The notes below the pieces were generated by a model. That model was not told where the DNA came from. It made no database searches and saw only the letters and a program-made list of their open reading frames with translations. 64,000 nt of DNA from positions 37,501 to 101,500 of the forward strand of contig JBBHKE010000307.1 of assembly GCA_037447655.1 (NCBI GenBank), written 5' to 3'. The stretch comes from Zygnema cylindricum. Taxonomy: Eukaryota > Streptophyta > Zygnematophyceae > Zygnematales > Zygnemataceae. Below, piece by piece: positions 55,516-64,000 of this stretch. Each line of letters opens with the position of its first letter. Positions within the stretch are counted from its first letter, which is position 1. Position numbers and translations under genes: made by a program.

Positions 55516-56024
55516 CCTATGTGGTGCCAATCATAATTGAGGAAGGTTCGTTACTGGCCCCACAAAATGGAGCGGACTTCCAGTAAACGTTGTTAGTAGA
55601 CTTGTCCATACATTTATTGGGACCGCCCAATGGAATGTTACCGTAATTAACACTAATAGCGATACACGGTGTACTTTACAGTTTAAGAAAAAAAAACCGA
55701 AAATACCGCTTCAACTGCCATTTTATTAAATCATGCCTGAATCATTAAATCAGCCGTACATCGGAAAATTCGTAGAGCCTCTCCCAAAGCGCTACGTGCT
55801 AGAAAGGTTAATACATGCCGAAACTTGTGCTCCAAAGAAACACTGACCGTCCGTCAAGATCTCACATTGCGCCACATATTTGGCATGTAACGGGCAAATC
55901 TTGACCGTTCGGCAACAAATAATGTACGGCCTCCTTTGTCAGCGTGACCCGTTTCTAACAGACAGGTAGAAAGCCCTGGGCAATCTCGGCATCAGGACCT
56001 CGTGCCTGTCCAAATTCGGAAGTC
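55516..56024. other. Spacer with a lone MITE end
   Basis: At 55649-55676 ACACTAATAGCGATACACGG followed by TGTAC resembles the right terminal repeat of the MITE at 57156-57378, but no partner end was found. Otherwise there is no feature. The right side probably belongs to the promoter of the exon at 56398. Confidence 0.4.
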
Positions 56025-56152
56025 AAAACCCTAATCGTTCAAAACCCTAATCGATCAAAACCCTAATCGTTCAAAACCCTAATCGATCAAAACCCTAATC
56101 GATCAAAACCCTAATCGATCAAAACCCTAATCGATCAAAACCCAAATCGACC
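56025..56152 (+). promoter_or_regulatory. Eight tandem 16-bp telo-box repeats
   Basis: AAAACCCTAATCGATC repeats every 16 bases from 56025 to 56152 (variants CGTTC and a last AAACCCAAATCGACC). Each unit contains AAACCCTAA, the telo-box, which in plants is common upstream of ribosomal-protein and translation-factor genes. The units are not head-to-tail telomere sequence, because ATCGAT(C) separates them. A further AACCCTAACCCTAATCG is at about 56264-56282. The array lies 250-370 bases before an ATG. Confidence 0.8.
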
Positions 56153-56397
56153 TGCCGAGTGAAACTCCATCTGCAGGATTAAAAGTTGCAGCCTGGCTTT
56201 TGTTTAACAATCTTTTTGTATCCGTGTGACGTCACATATTTTCAGCTCCTGTCCCAATTCGAAACCCTAACCCTAATCGATCGGCAGAGAGGAGTTCCAT
56301 CTCCATAGAACGAATATTGCAACCATTCGTGAAAATTTTGCTTTGTCTTTTGATTCAAAATCTTTTTTTATCCGTGTGACGTGACAATTTCGCAGCC
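56153..56397 (+). promoter_or_regulatory. Duplicated promoter/leader block with bZIP-type sites
   Basis: Two similar blocks of about 125 bp follow each other (56141-56262, 56263-56397): telo-box, GAGTGAAACTCCATCTGC or GAGGAGTTCCATCTCCATAG, AATCTTTTTGTATCCGTGTG and ACGTCACATATTTTCAG or ACGTGACAATTTCGCAG. The first has the palindrome TGACGTCA (56227-56234), a bZIP/CRE-type site; the second has TGACGTGA. Both end in CAG, so the first may also act as a splice acceptor. The second runs straight into the ATG. Confidence 0.6.
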
Positions 56398-56494
56398 ATG
56401 GCGGCCACCATGGCCATCGCGACGGTGTTGATCTTAGCGTGCCACGTGGCAGTCATTATGGGAGACTACATTGGACCCATGGCGCCGGCCGACA
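56398..56494 (+). CDS. First exon of a small secreted-type or membrane protein (unknown)
   Basis: The ATG at 56398 (context GCAGCCATGGCGG, favourable) opens MAATMAIATVLILACHVAVI then MGDYIGPMAPAD, and meets the donor GTGAGT at 56495. The first 21 residues are hydrophobic and look like a signal peptide or membrane anchor. GC-rich codons contrast with the AT-rich surroundings, as expected for a host gene. The next exon is not identified; reading on without splicing gives a stop within about 25 codons. Function is unknown. Confidence 0.5.
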
Positions 56495-56574
56495 GTGAGT
56501 TCTCCTCGCCTTTGACACTCTTTTACTGCCTGCGCGTCTCTTTATCAAATTGCGACACTTTTGTGTGACGAGAC

Positions 56575-57115
56575 GTCACTTGTTACATGCAAGCCGTACA
56601 GTTAGACATCCGGGTGGTAGCCACGTCACGAAGCATTCTACACGACACGTCCCACGTGTTACATTATCATTGGTCAGTACGTTTCGAGGCACGCCACGTC
56701 AGAGAATTCTAGGTCATCAGACATTGGAGGAGGCACCAAATATAAAAAATTACTCTGCAGAATATACTGCATAGTTTCAAATGACAGCTCAGCAGCAAGA
56801 CGCATGACAACTCAGCAGGCATCCAAAATAGAATGAGTACTGCAAGAGTCATTCCATTGGGCAATGCCACTGCATCAGCACTCACCTAGCTCCGTACGAT
56901 CCGTACGTTTGCATATATTGCCGTACGAGAAAAGAGTACAAAGAACACTGAAAGAGTCGTTCCATTAAAGCCACGCCACTGCAGGAAAACCTACCACTGT
57001 ATAATCCAAAAATGGAATACATTGCAGTAGGAAAAACTAAATAAAAGTCATTAAAGGTACCTTCCTACCTACATGACCAAATTTGGCAATCTTGTAAAGT
57101 AGCAGGCCGTACAGG
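56575..57115. repeat. Dispersed repeat, copy A
   Basis: GTTACATGCAAGCCGTACAG, GGTAGCCACGTCACGAAGCA, ATTGGAGGAGGCA and GGCAATCTTGTAAAGTA occur in the same order in copy B at 58150-58500. It contains TGACGAGACGTCA and several CACGTC words. It is non-coding; family unknown. Copy A is longer, with an inner near-duplication around 56870-56990 (GAGTCGTTCCATT and GAGTCATTCCATT). Confidence 0.6.
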
Positions 57116-57155
57116 TCCTTAGACGAGCTCTAAGGTCTGGGTAGGTAGGTAACCA

Positions 57156-57378
57156 CTACACCGCCAATCGCTATTAGCGTTGCATACGCTAATCCCGTCC
57201 CGCTTTTTTTTTTATTTATTCTCAAGTAGAATTATTCACACTATTTAAAAAAAACCCTAATTCCTAATTAGAGTAATCTTTTTCTTCGAAAATTTCCAAA
57301 TTCCCAATTAGTGTAAACCACGCTAATTATTCGTATACGCTAAAGAAACTTCTACGCTAATAGCGATTGGCGGTGTAG
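57156..57378. mobile_element. 223-bp MITE with perfect 25-bp terminal inverted repeats
   Basis: 57156-57180 (CTACACCGCCAATCGCTATT + AGCGT) is the exact reverse complement of 57354-57378. CGCTAA words recur inside. The element has no coding capacity. Immediate flanks (AACCA left, ATGTG right) give no obvious target duplication. CA precedes the left end, so CACTA.. ends are possible but not confirmed on the right. Related ends are at 23129, 23300 and 55650. Confidence 0.85.
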
Positions 57379-58149
57379 ATGTGTCGGCGTAACAAATGTG
57401 TCAGGCAAAATGTGTCAGACAAATGACAGGCTGGAGATAATCGATAGTGTTAAACGGGACTATGGTTTAATTGTTTCCCTGGTGGGTCAGATTTGTTTCA
57501 GTGCTTATAGAATATGTGCGATTTAATACGATTGGGTTCGGTTGTTAGCAACGTGTGAATGTGTGTGATAGTAATAGCTAGGATACAATGAAAAGGAAAT
57601 CTTTATTGCAAAAATTGCGATGGCAAAACCATCTGAGTACAAAAAAATGGTAAAACTGAGAAATAACATTTGGAGACTACAAGAGTCAATGCAGAAAGCA
57701 CTACACCTAAAACTGAAACGAAACAGAGTAATAACAACAGTGTGAAGGCATAGAAAGATCTCCACAGTGGAATTTCATAAAATTAGCTATTAGTAAATTT
57801 AATAAATTATTGAGATTGAAGTGAAGAATTTGTAAACCGGAATAGGCCAAGAAAGCCGACCTGAAGGATTGGCAATCGCACCATTTAGTAATGACATTAA
57901 TAAAGGTAGGCGGGACGAGCAGAAATTCACAAATCCATATGGGCCAAGACGGTCAGCCTAAAAAAACGGCACTTGCATCATCTAATAAATATAACAGGGA
58001 AAAAAAGTGTCATTCTTGCCAAGACAGGCCATTTTATTGCAGATCGCCTGAAAAACTTGCTGAGATTGAGAATGACAAGTACAACGATCCTAGTGTGAAA
58101 TCTGACTCCTATGTTGTAAAAAATCTGAGCTGTAGGTATAGAGTGTGGC
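57379..58149. other. No supported gene
   Basis: A 102-codon plus-strand frame (57891-58199) contains a CHSCQDRPFYC block but no recognisable domain, and its end runs into the dispersed repeat, so I do not call it. Nothing else is seen. Confidence 0.35.
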
Positions 58150-58500
58150 GAAACATCATGTGTTACATCCACGCCGTACATCGTACAATTGGATGTTAGC
58201 CACGTCAGCATAGCATTGCACATTTCATCATTTGTGTTAGGTTATCATCGCTCTCTAGGTTGGCAGGCATGTCACCTGACACTTCATGGATTGGAGGAGG
58301 CAGTGAGAAGACATTATTTTCATAAAGAATTGCATCGCAGCTGCCAGGAAATTATGGAGAGCATTACAAGATCCATTGCTTGACAACAACCATTCTGTAG
58401 TGTGTGATATATCCCTTGCAGCAGTGGAAAAACGAAGCCATTAGGAAAGATGCATCCTTTGTTAGGGGCATGACCACATTTTGACAATCTTGTAAAAGCT
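58150..58500. repeat. Dispersed repeat, copy B
   Basis: The diverged second copy of the repeat at 56575-57115: GTTACATCCACGCCGTACAT, TTAGCCACGTCAGCATAGCA, TTGGAGGAGGCAGTGAG and GACAATCTTGTAAAAG are shared. It is non-coding. Confidence 0.6.
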
Positions 58501-61500
58501 ATCCGTTTTTTTTAACATTGTGTTGTGTCAATACATCTCTCGCTCTTGTTTTATATTTTATCTTGGTCCTGTTCATGGAACACCTAAGAGATGCAATATG
58601 GGTAATGGTTATGGATCTAGGTTCCGGTTCTGCGGTTGACCTTTGCGTTTCCTTCCAAACTAATATTTAGTGTTGAGCTTGATTTTCACTGTCGTTACTG
58701 TTGATGTAGAGTCAACACTTGAGGCGGTGAAAGCGGCCACAATAAACAAGGAGAAATTTCCCACAATTCGTTGTGATGTAGATTTTTTTTTTTGCGATAG
58801 TACCCATCGCGTGACTTATATGTGAGTAAAAATTGTTGCGTGCACTCTCTACTGTGATGAATCACACTGAATTTCGCACTTAATTGTGATTCATATGTTG
58901 CATGCACTTTTTGTTGTGATACGCTTTTAGGCTAAAGCTTGGGCGTTGTCGAGGCTTAAAGGGGTAATTGGGTGGGGAACACAAGGAAGGGTCGGGAAGG
59001 GGGAGAGTGATAAAATGAACCCAAGGCAACAAAATCAAGAGAAAACCTCTTTGAGCATAGAGGAGAGTGGGTGGCTGGGAAGAGAGAATGGAGGGACTTG
59101 CTCAACAAGGGTGGAGATAGTTCTTTGTCTTTCGAGGAGAGGGGTGGAAGAAGTTGGAAAAAACTCATTCAATGACCAATGTGAGGGAGGGTTCTTTTAA
59201 GGACCAAAGGGAGGGAGGAAGAATTTTTTTAAGGACCAAGGGGAGGGAGGGAGGGTTCTTTTAACGACCAACGGGAAAGAGGTGCAGAGGGCTAGGCTCG
59301 AGAGGACTGGGGGGATCCATTGCGCCCGAGATTGGCAACCTCACACGGCTAGAAACACTGTGAGTCAACACTTAAAAATATTCAAAAGTTAAAGAAACCA
59401 AAAGAATAAAAACATTATGATGAAAAAATTACTTTGCGACGTAGTCGCATTTTACAATTCTACTATTACAGTGGTAAAAATGGAGTTGAAAGAGGAGGCC
59501 GTGGATCTCTTCTACTTTTGACTTTCTATAAAAAAATTACTAATTCTTGAAGATGTGCTTTCTTTGAATGAACACTATAGAACGTCTTTTGATTTGAAGA
59601 AACCATACTCAATGTGTTAAAAACTCCAATTGTTTTATAAATTTTACACCTCCAAAGTATGAACGGACAAATGATAAGAGGAAAAAGGTTATCGAAGGTG
59701 TCGGTTCGAAGATTAAGTGTGCCTGCGGATTCACTAGAGTTAGTGTGGACGAAAATCGGTAGTTTTGAGGGGGAGAGTTTTGTGAACATTTACCTGAGGG
59801 TCGAGAAAGAGGAATTTGAAAAAGTCTTTACGGTTTGAAGGAAATTGTAAGAAGCTGAAGAAATTGAATGAAGATTTTAGAGATTTTTGCATAAATAGAC
59901 AAATTTTGGTGACATTGGAAAGGATATTGAATAATTTCAGAAGAAATTTGAGAAAAAATACAATTTTAAATAGAAATTTGGAAATTTCTACATTTTGAGA
60001 TTTCTAGTTGGAGAATTAGAAATCTTAGAGATTCTTAGAATCTTACAAACATTTTTAGAATTTTTGGCAAATTTTAAAGTATGAGATGGGAATTGTAAAA
60101 AAAAATTGGATAACATTTATGAAAATTTGGTTGATTCGTGAGCAGTTAGGAGAAAAATGGTGCGAATTTTCAAAATTTGGAGACAGTTGGAGACGTTTGC
60201 GAAAATTTAGGAAATTTGTGAACTTATTTTTAAAAATTGGAAAACGATCGAGGAATTTAAAGATTTTGCAAAAAGATTGCTAAACTGGCAACCTTTTGAA
60301 GAAATTTGGTAAATTCAGAAGAAATCTATATGATGGGACTAAATTGGAGGAATTCATGAATGGGTGGAAGCCGCAGCGCTTTTGTTGTCAAGTGGGAGAA
60401 AAAGAGAGTCTGTTGTCTTTGTTTGGTAGTTGGAAAGGAGGAATACCGGACAGGTTAGGAGCAAGAAAGTGAGACAAAAAGCTGCAGCAGCTTGGGAGAC
60501 AAGTTATAAGAGAAAGAAAGGGAGTACCCGATGGGATCGTACGGCCGACAGTTAGTCTCACTGGAATCTAGCGGCAACTACAACCGAGTACCTGAGTTTG
60601 AGTCTCTCAGAGTTTGACATTGAAGATTCACAATTTCCATCCGAAAAGAGTCTCTGTCAAATATCAAGAAAAAAGTCGACGAGACAAGAAAAGTCGACGA
60701 GACAAGACAACTGATAGAGAAGAAGAGCTGCACTCACGGTAGAATGAAATTGTGATAAACATTAGAAAATTGGTCAATCGCCAGATTCTCAGCGACAAGG
60801 GTGACGGCTATGGTGAAGGCTGTTGAAAAGGCATGTTGTGAGGTGATCAGGTGGAAAATGTACAAAGGACGCCATTACGCCAACGAAGCTTAGATGGGAA
60901 GAGAAGAGGTGACCATTGGGTGTGAGCGGAAGATTCTTGGAAAGTATCGAAGAGAGAGAAGGGAAAAGAAATGGAATTTGGTATGAGTGACAGCCGGTGT
61001 TAGTGTAATGAACGTGTCCCAAATAAGTACTTTGCGTAGTTGATTAACATATTCGAGAATAGGTGGATCGTGTTAGTGTGCACGCAACTCTTCTAGGGAG
61101 TATTAGTTTTGAAGGCTCCCCGCATAATCACTAAAACTACACTGCTCATCATAAAAGATAATATGCACTAATTAATTGTTAATAATGTGATTTTGTGTAT
61201 TTGTGTCTAAAAAAATAGAACAATAACATTTATTTAGGCACTTAATGCCAATTTGTGTGTTGTCTTTGTAGTGTCACATTGAGCTGGCATCGGCACTATT
61301 TCAAGTGCGACTGTAGTACCTTGACCGCATTCATCGAGACACGTACTTGTGAGGTTGGAAATCGTAAGAAACATATAAATAAGAGTAATATTTGAAAATA
61401 GCTTTGGTTTCTTTACGCTACATTAGGCATTATATTAAATAATTTGCCAGGATTGATTAGGGTGAACCAATTGACAACATGTAAGGATAGCTTCGAAAAC

Positions 61501-61610
61501 GCGATTATATTTTTGGGAGTGACTAGGTAACCATCATGTGGTGCTATATCATTTCAACTAGTATCGGTGTGACCAATGTTTATGTGGCAAGATACATTCG
61601 AGAAGTACAC
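58501..61610. other. Intergenic stretch, no supported gene
   Basis: 58855-58900 has a 9-bp inverted repeat (TGAATCACA / TGTGATTCA). 59183-59275 has three imperfect copies of GGGAGGGTTCTTTTAAGGAC. 59800-60300 is AG-rich with recurrent GAAATTTGG words. 60660-60710 has AAGTCGACGAGACAAG twice. 61129-61283 has ends CTACACTGC and TTTGTAGTG that could be another small MITE. None of the open frames shows a motif. Confidence 0.4.
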
Positions 61611-61780
61611 CGTGAATCGCTATTATATAAGTGGATTACGGGCAAGTTGAATTAGGACAAAAAGGACTAAAGTGGAGGTAGCACTATCAAATGGAATACA
61701 GTAGTAGAATTAGCACAAGGTGGACGTACAGATTCAAACGAAGATATAACGCTAAGTTACCCTTTACACCCCCCTCAAGC
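61611..61780 (-). mobile_element. 3' LTR part and polypurine tract of copia element 3 (reverse)
   Basis: On the minus strand GCTTGAGGGGGG (61780-61769) is followed by TGTAAAGGGTAACTTAGCGT. About 155 bases of this LTR match the segment ending at 63748 (shared GACAAGGTGGACGTAC-type, ATAACGCTAA). The left LTR end is not resolved. Confidence 0.65.
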
Positions 61781-61932
61781 TAAAACTACAAAGAAGCGTT
61801 TAGATGGAAGGAGAAGGGAAATTCGGAAACTAGGAGGAAAGAGGAAGACGAATGCTCGAAGACAAACGATGCTGTTCAAAATGAGGCCGATGTAGAGCCT
61901 TGCGAGAAAATCGTCTTCTTGATTCGCAGTCT

Positions 61933-62330
61933 TCACACACAAAAATTGAAGAGTGCCATCTTTGACGCGTTGCCATTGATGTCGATATGCTTGGTCCGTT
62001 TATGGTGAACCGGATTCTTGATCAAGACGAGGGCGCCTTTGAAGTCGGAGAAGATATGAGTGGGAGTGGAAGGAGGAAAGCCGAGGTTGGCGAGAAGAGT
62101 GCATAGCCGCACAACCTCCTTGGCGGCTTGGCACGCAACCATGTATTTGGCCTCGTTAATGGAGCATGCGTTAGTAGGCAAGACCAAGAAATAATCCCAT
62201 AGCCCAAAAATAAACACGAGGCTGTATTAGAACGGCGGTAGAGCTCATTCTAGGCCCTATCTGAATCAACAAAGCCGAGGAGCCCCGTAGAACCAAAAGA
62301 TGAGCATGTGAGACAGAGGGATTTTGGGGG
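61933..62330 (-). pseudogene. Copia RNase H (element 3)
   Basis: The minus strand reads LLGFVDSDRA, NTASCLFLGYGIISWSC and, after shifts, INEAKYMVACQAAKEVVRLC and LANLGFPPSTPTHIFSD, GALVLIKNPVHHKRTKHIDI. This is the copia RNase H domain with its usual RRS-x-x-G and HxRxKHIDI landmarks. Three frames are used. It follows the LTR directly, as the last pol domain should. Confidence 0.85.
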
Positions 62331-62599
62331 GTGAGGCGGTCCAGTAGTAGTAGTACTAGCAGACATGACAAGATGATTGGGCGGAAAAGAATGGAGAGGT
62401 GGAAGGATTAGGCAATGTGGGTAGATTGACATGTAATGGGTGACCGTCAAAGGAGTAGAATGTTGTGGAAATTGAGGTGTAGGAGGAATGGGATAACTGT
62501 GCGGAAATTTGGGGAAAAACAGGCTGGGTAGAGAATAGGGGAAGTGGATTGGGCTATGGGAAAACGTGAGCCGTTTTGATGTCACCGCCAGATTTGGCG
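62331..62599 (-). pseudogene. Pro/Ser-rich pol linker at a deletion junction (element 3)
   Basis: The minus-strand frame is rich in Pro, Ser and His (PYSLPSLFFPKFPHSYPIPP), like the linker between copia integrase and RT or the segment after gag. Integrase and RT domains are absent, so an internal deletion of several kilobases joined gag to RNase H here. Confidence 0.5.
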
Positions 62600-63300
62600 G
62601 AATTGTGACTTGTGCCGCCTTTTTTCATAGCCGGCTTGCAACATTTGGTGGCCGTGTCCTTGTTTCTTGCAATAATTGCAAGTGACTGACAGCCCTCCCC
62701 TCAGGTTAGATTTAAACTTGTCTCCAAAGTAAGTGGTGACGTGGGAAGGGTTTGATGGATAAAAGGAAGATATTTTTCTTTTCTAATTGATACACAAGCG
62801 AGAAAAAAAATGGGATGATCAAGATTATCAAACGATGATAGAAAAGAGGTACAAGATTTGGGTAAACCACCTAATAGAGTGGATGATAAATCGTTTTTAG
62901 ACAATTAGACGCCAATCATTATACTCTTTTCTAAGGATATGGATCCTGTTGGTTTCTTCATTAAGTTGAAGAAAGCTCGTTTTTGGATTCAAGGAGTTGC
63001 CCATCCAGTTTGTACTTATGTGACGTCAATTGAGACTAAGCGTCGATCATGTTGAAAGCGTCTCAATTGAGGCATGTCTTCTCTATCTATAGCACAATCA
63101 CCAATCGAGCGTGGGCGTTGTCGTCTTTCAACTTCCATTCGACGATTTCCTTAGATTTGGTGGTTTTGGTGGCTGTATCATCAGTGTTAACAATGATAAG
63201 AGGTTTTGACACGCTTTTCAAAAGATCCCATATTTTATGAATGTGCGTAGTTGAATGACCAATCCTAAAATTTTGTGCCATCGAAAAATCTGGATATTAT
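62600..63300 (-). pseudogene. Copia gag and zinc knuckle (element 3)
   Basis: From about 63300 leftwards the minus strand reads MAQNFRIGHSTTHIHKIWDL, KSKEIVEWKLKDDNAHARLV and further broken gag text with several stops. A zinc knuckle is near 62650-62690: VTCNYCKKQGHGHQM, with the second half of CCHC decayed. The region order LTR-gag-(deletion)-RNase H-LTR fits a deleted copia element. Confidence 0.65.
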
Positions 63301-63589
63301 TAGAAGTTGCATGGTTTGGCCCATGACCTGTTTGGCCCATGGGTTGTTAAAAGCCATGACAAATGAAAAACTGCATGTTCAATTTTTTGTGATCAAGTGA
63401 TTATTTCGTTTAGACAAAAGATCCTTTTATACAAAGTATCATAACGCTAATTACTGTGGATAGTAATCTAAGACGTTACGTAGAGCGAGATTTGGATGGC
63501 TAAATGAATACCAAATGTGTTACTCAAAGTTAACCGATGATGGAAAAGAATCAAAATGAAAGAAAAAAAAATAAAAATAATAAACGTAC
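63301..63589. other. Probable remainder of the element 3 LTR and leader
   Basis: AT-rich, non-coding. A near-duplicate pair of words (GTTTGGCCCATGACC and GTTTGGCCCATGGGTTG) lies at 63315-63345, where a primer-binding site would be expected. Confidence 0.4.
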
Positions 63590-63748
63590 AAGTTATAGAC
63601 CATTAAGTGGAGTATGGACAAGTTGACTTAGGACAAAGAGGAGTAAAGTAAACGTAGCATAATCAAGTGGAATATGCTCAAGTAGACATAGGACAAGGTG
63701 GACGTACGGATTGAGGAGAGAAGAACATAACGCTAAATCACCTTCACA
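63590..63748 (-). mobile_element. 5' LTR part of copia element 3 (reverse)
   Basis: The minus strand starts TGTGAAGGTGATTTAGCGTT at 63748 and matches the LTR at 61768-61611. The other end, toward 63350, is unclear, and no canonical primer site was found between LTR and gag. Confidence 0.6.
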
Positions 63749-64000
63749 AGAGAGAGCGTAAAAGAAAAAGAGGGCGAGAAGGAGAGAGGGAGAGAGGGTG
63801 TAGGCGAGAGAGGGACGGAGAGTGAGAGAAGGAGAGAGGGAGAGGGAGAGAAACAGAGTGAGAGAGGTAGTAAGATGAATAGAGAGAGAGAAAGAGAGAA
63901 AAAAAGAGATAGAAAGAGAGACATAGGGAGAGAAGGGTAGCGAGAGAAAGAGAGATCGAGGACCTGGGTGCGGGCGAGGGCGCAGGCGAGGGCGAGGGCG
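63749..64000. repeat. Polypurine (GAGAGG)n tract at the window end
   Basis: GA-rich DNA begins one base after the LTR edge at 63748 and runs to the end of the window, where it changes to GCGAGGGCGAGGGCG. It probably continues beyond. The minus-strand Leu/Ser frame is an artefact. Confidence 0.9.

Noticed and set aside
57891-58199. 102-codon frame with a CHSCQDRPFYC block as a zinc-finger gene
   Set aside because: No domain pattern is complete and the end lies in a dispersed non-coding repeat.
61129-61283. Possible CACTA-type MITE with ends CTACACTGC and TTTGTAGTG
   Set aside because: The two ends are complementary over only a few bases and no target duplication is visible.

Overview
The window looks like nuclear DNA of a plant or another streptophyte. 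The reasons are degenerate Ty1/copia and Ty3/gypsy retrotransposons, a copia primer-binding site of the initiator-tRNA-Met type (TGGTATCAGAGC), TTTAGGG / AAACCCTAA telomere-type motifs, GT-AG introns, and PIF/Harbinger elements with a TAA target duplication. The species cannot be named from the sequence. A Crypton-like tyrosine recombinase with a GCR1_C-type domain is unusual for a flowering plant, so a non-seed plant, a streptophyte alga or even another lineage with TTTAGGG telomeres remains possible. Almost everything is repeat or transposon. I support only two host-gene pieces: a terminal exon of a fucosyltransferase-like glycosyltransferase (8717-8992) and a short signal-peptide-like first exon (56398-56494).

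Layout. 1-8410 is an almost pure polypyrimidine tract broken by one 440-bp island; it lies upstream of the glycosyltransferase exon and is probably intronic. 9.8-11.2 kb holds polypurine arrays and a copia-type LTR with its primer-binding site. 11.6-17.1 kb is a decayed Ty1/copia element with gag, integrase, reverse transcriptase and RNase H remnants. 17.2-20.2 kb is a reverse copia scrap, an LTR end, and a 2.2-kb array of a 54-bp polypurine minisatellite. 22.1-22.7 kb is a tandem array of hairpin-forming units. 23.5-27.3 kb is a first copy of a gag-only LTR element. 27.4-29.4 kb is a reverse copia pol fragment. 30-32 kb is a mosaic of LTR pieces. 32.3-35.5 kb is a reverse Ty3/gypsy pol ending in a PHD finger. 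38.3-39.2 kb is an AT-rich tandem repeat. 39.7-46.8 kb (minus) is a multi-exon Crypton-like recombinase gene, split by the second and complete gag-only LTR element (40039-43973). 47492-53922 is a full-length PIF/Harbinger element with matching terminal repeats and TAA target duplications, followed by a 776-bp non-autonomous relative (54737-55512). 56.0-56.5 kb is a telo-box/bZIP-site promoter and first exon. 57.2 kb is a MITE with perfect 25-bp terminal repeats. 61.6-63.75 kb is a deleted copia element (gag joined to RNase H).

The most interesting signals are: (1) a Crypton-type recombinase with visible R, HxxR and Tyr residues and a C-terminal GCR1_C-like domain; (2) a gag-only LTR family with a second, unrecognised coding domain, duplicated in one copy, entered by the same +1 frame shift in both diverged copies; (3) a gypsy integrase with a PHD finger at its C-terminus; (4) the 54-bp polypurine minisatellite found directly downstream of two unrelated LTR ends; (5) the PIF parent/MITE pair, the MITE carrying an exon-like insert. 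Nearly all transposon genes carry stops, shifts or lost catalytic residues; the ORFs of the 40-kb gag-only element are the best preserved.
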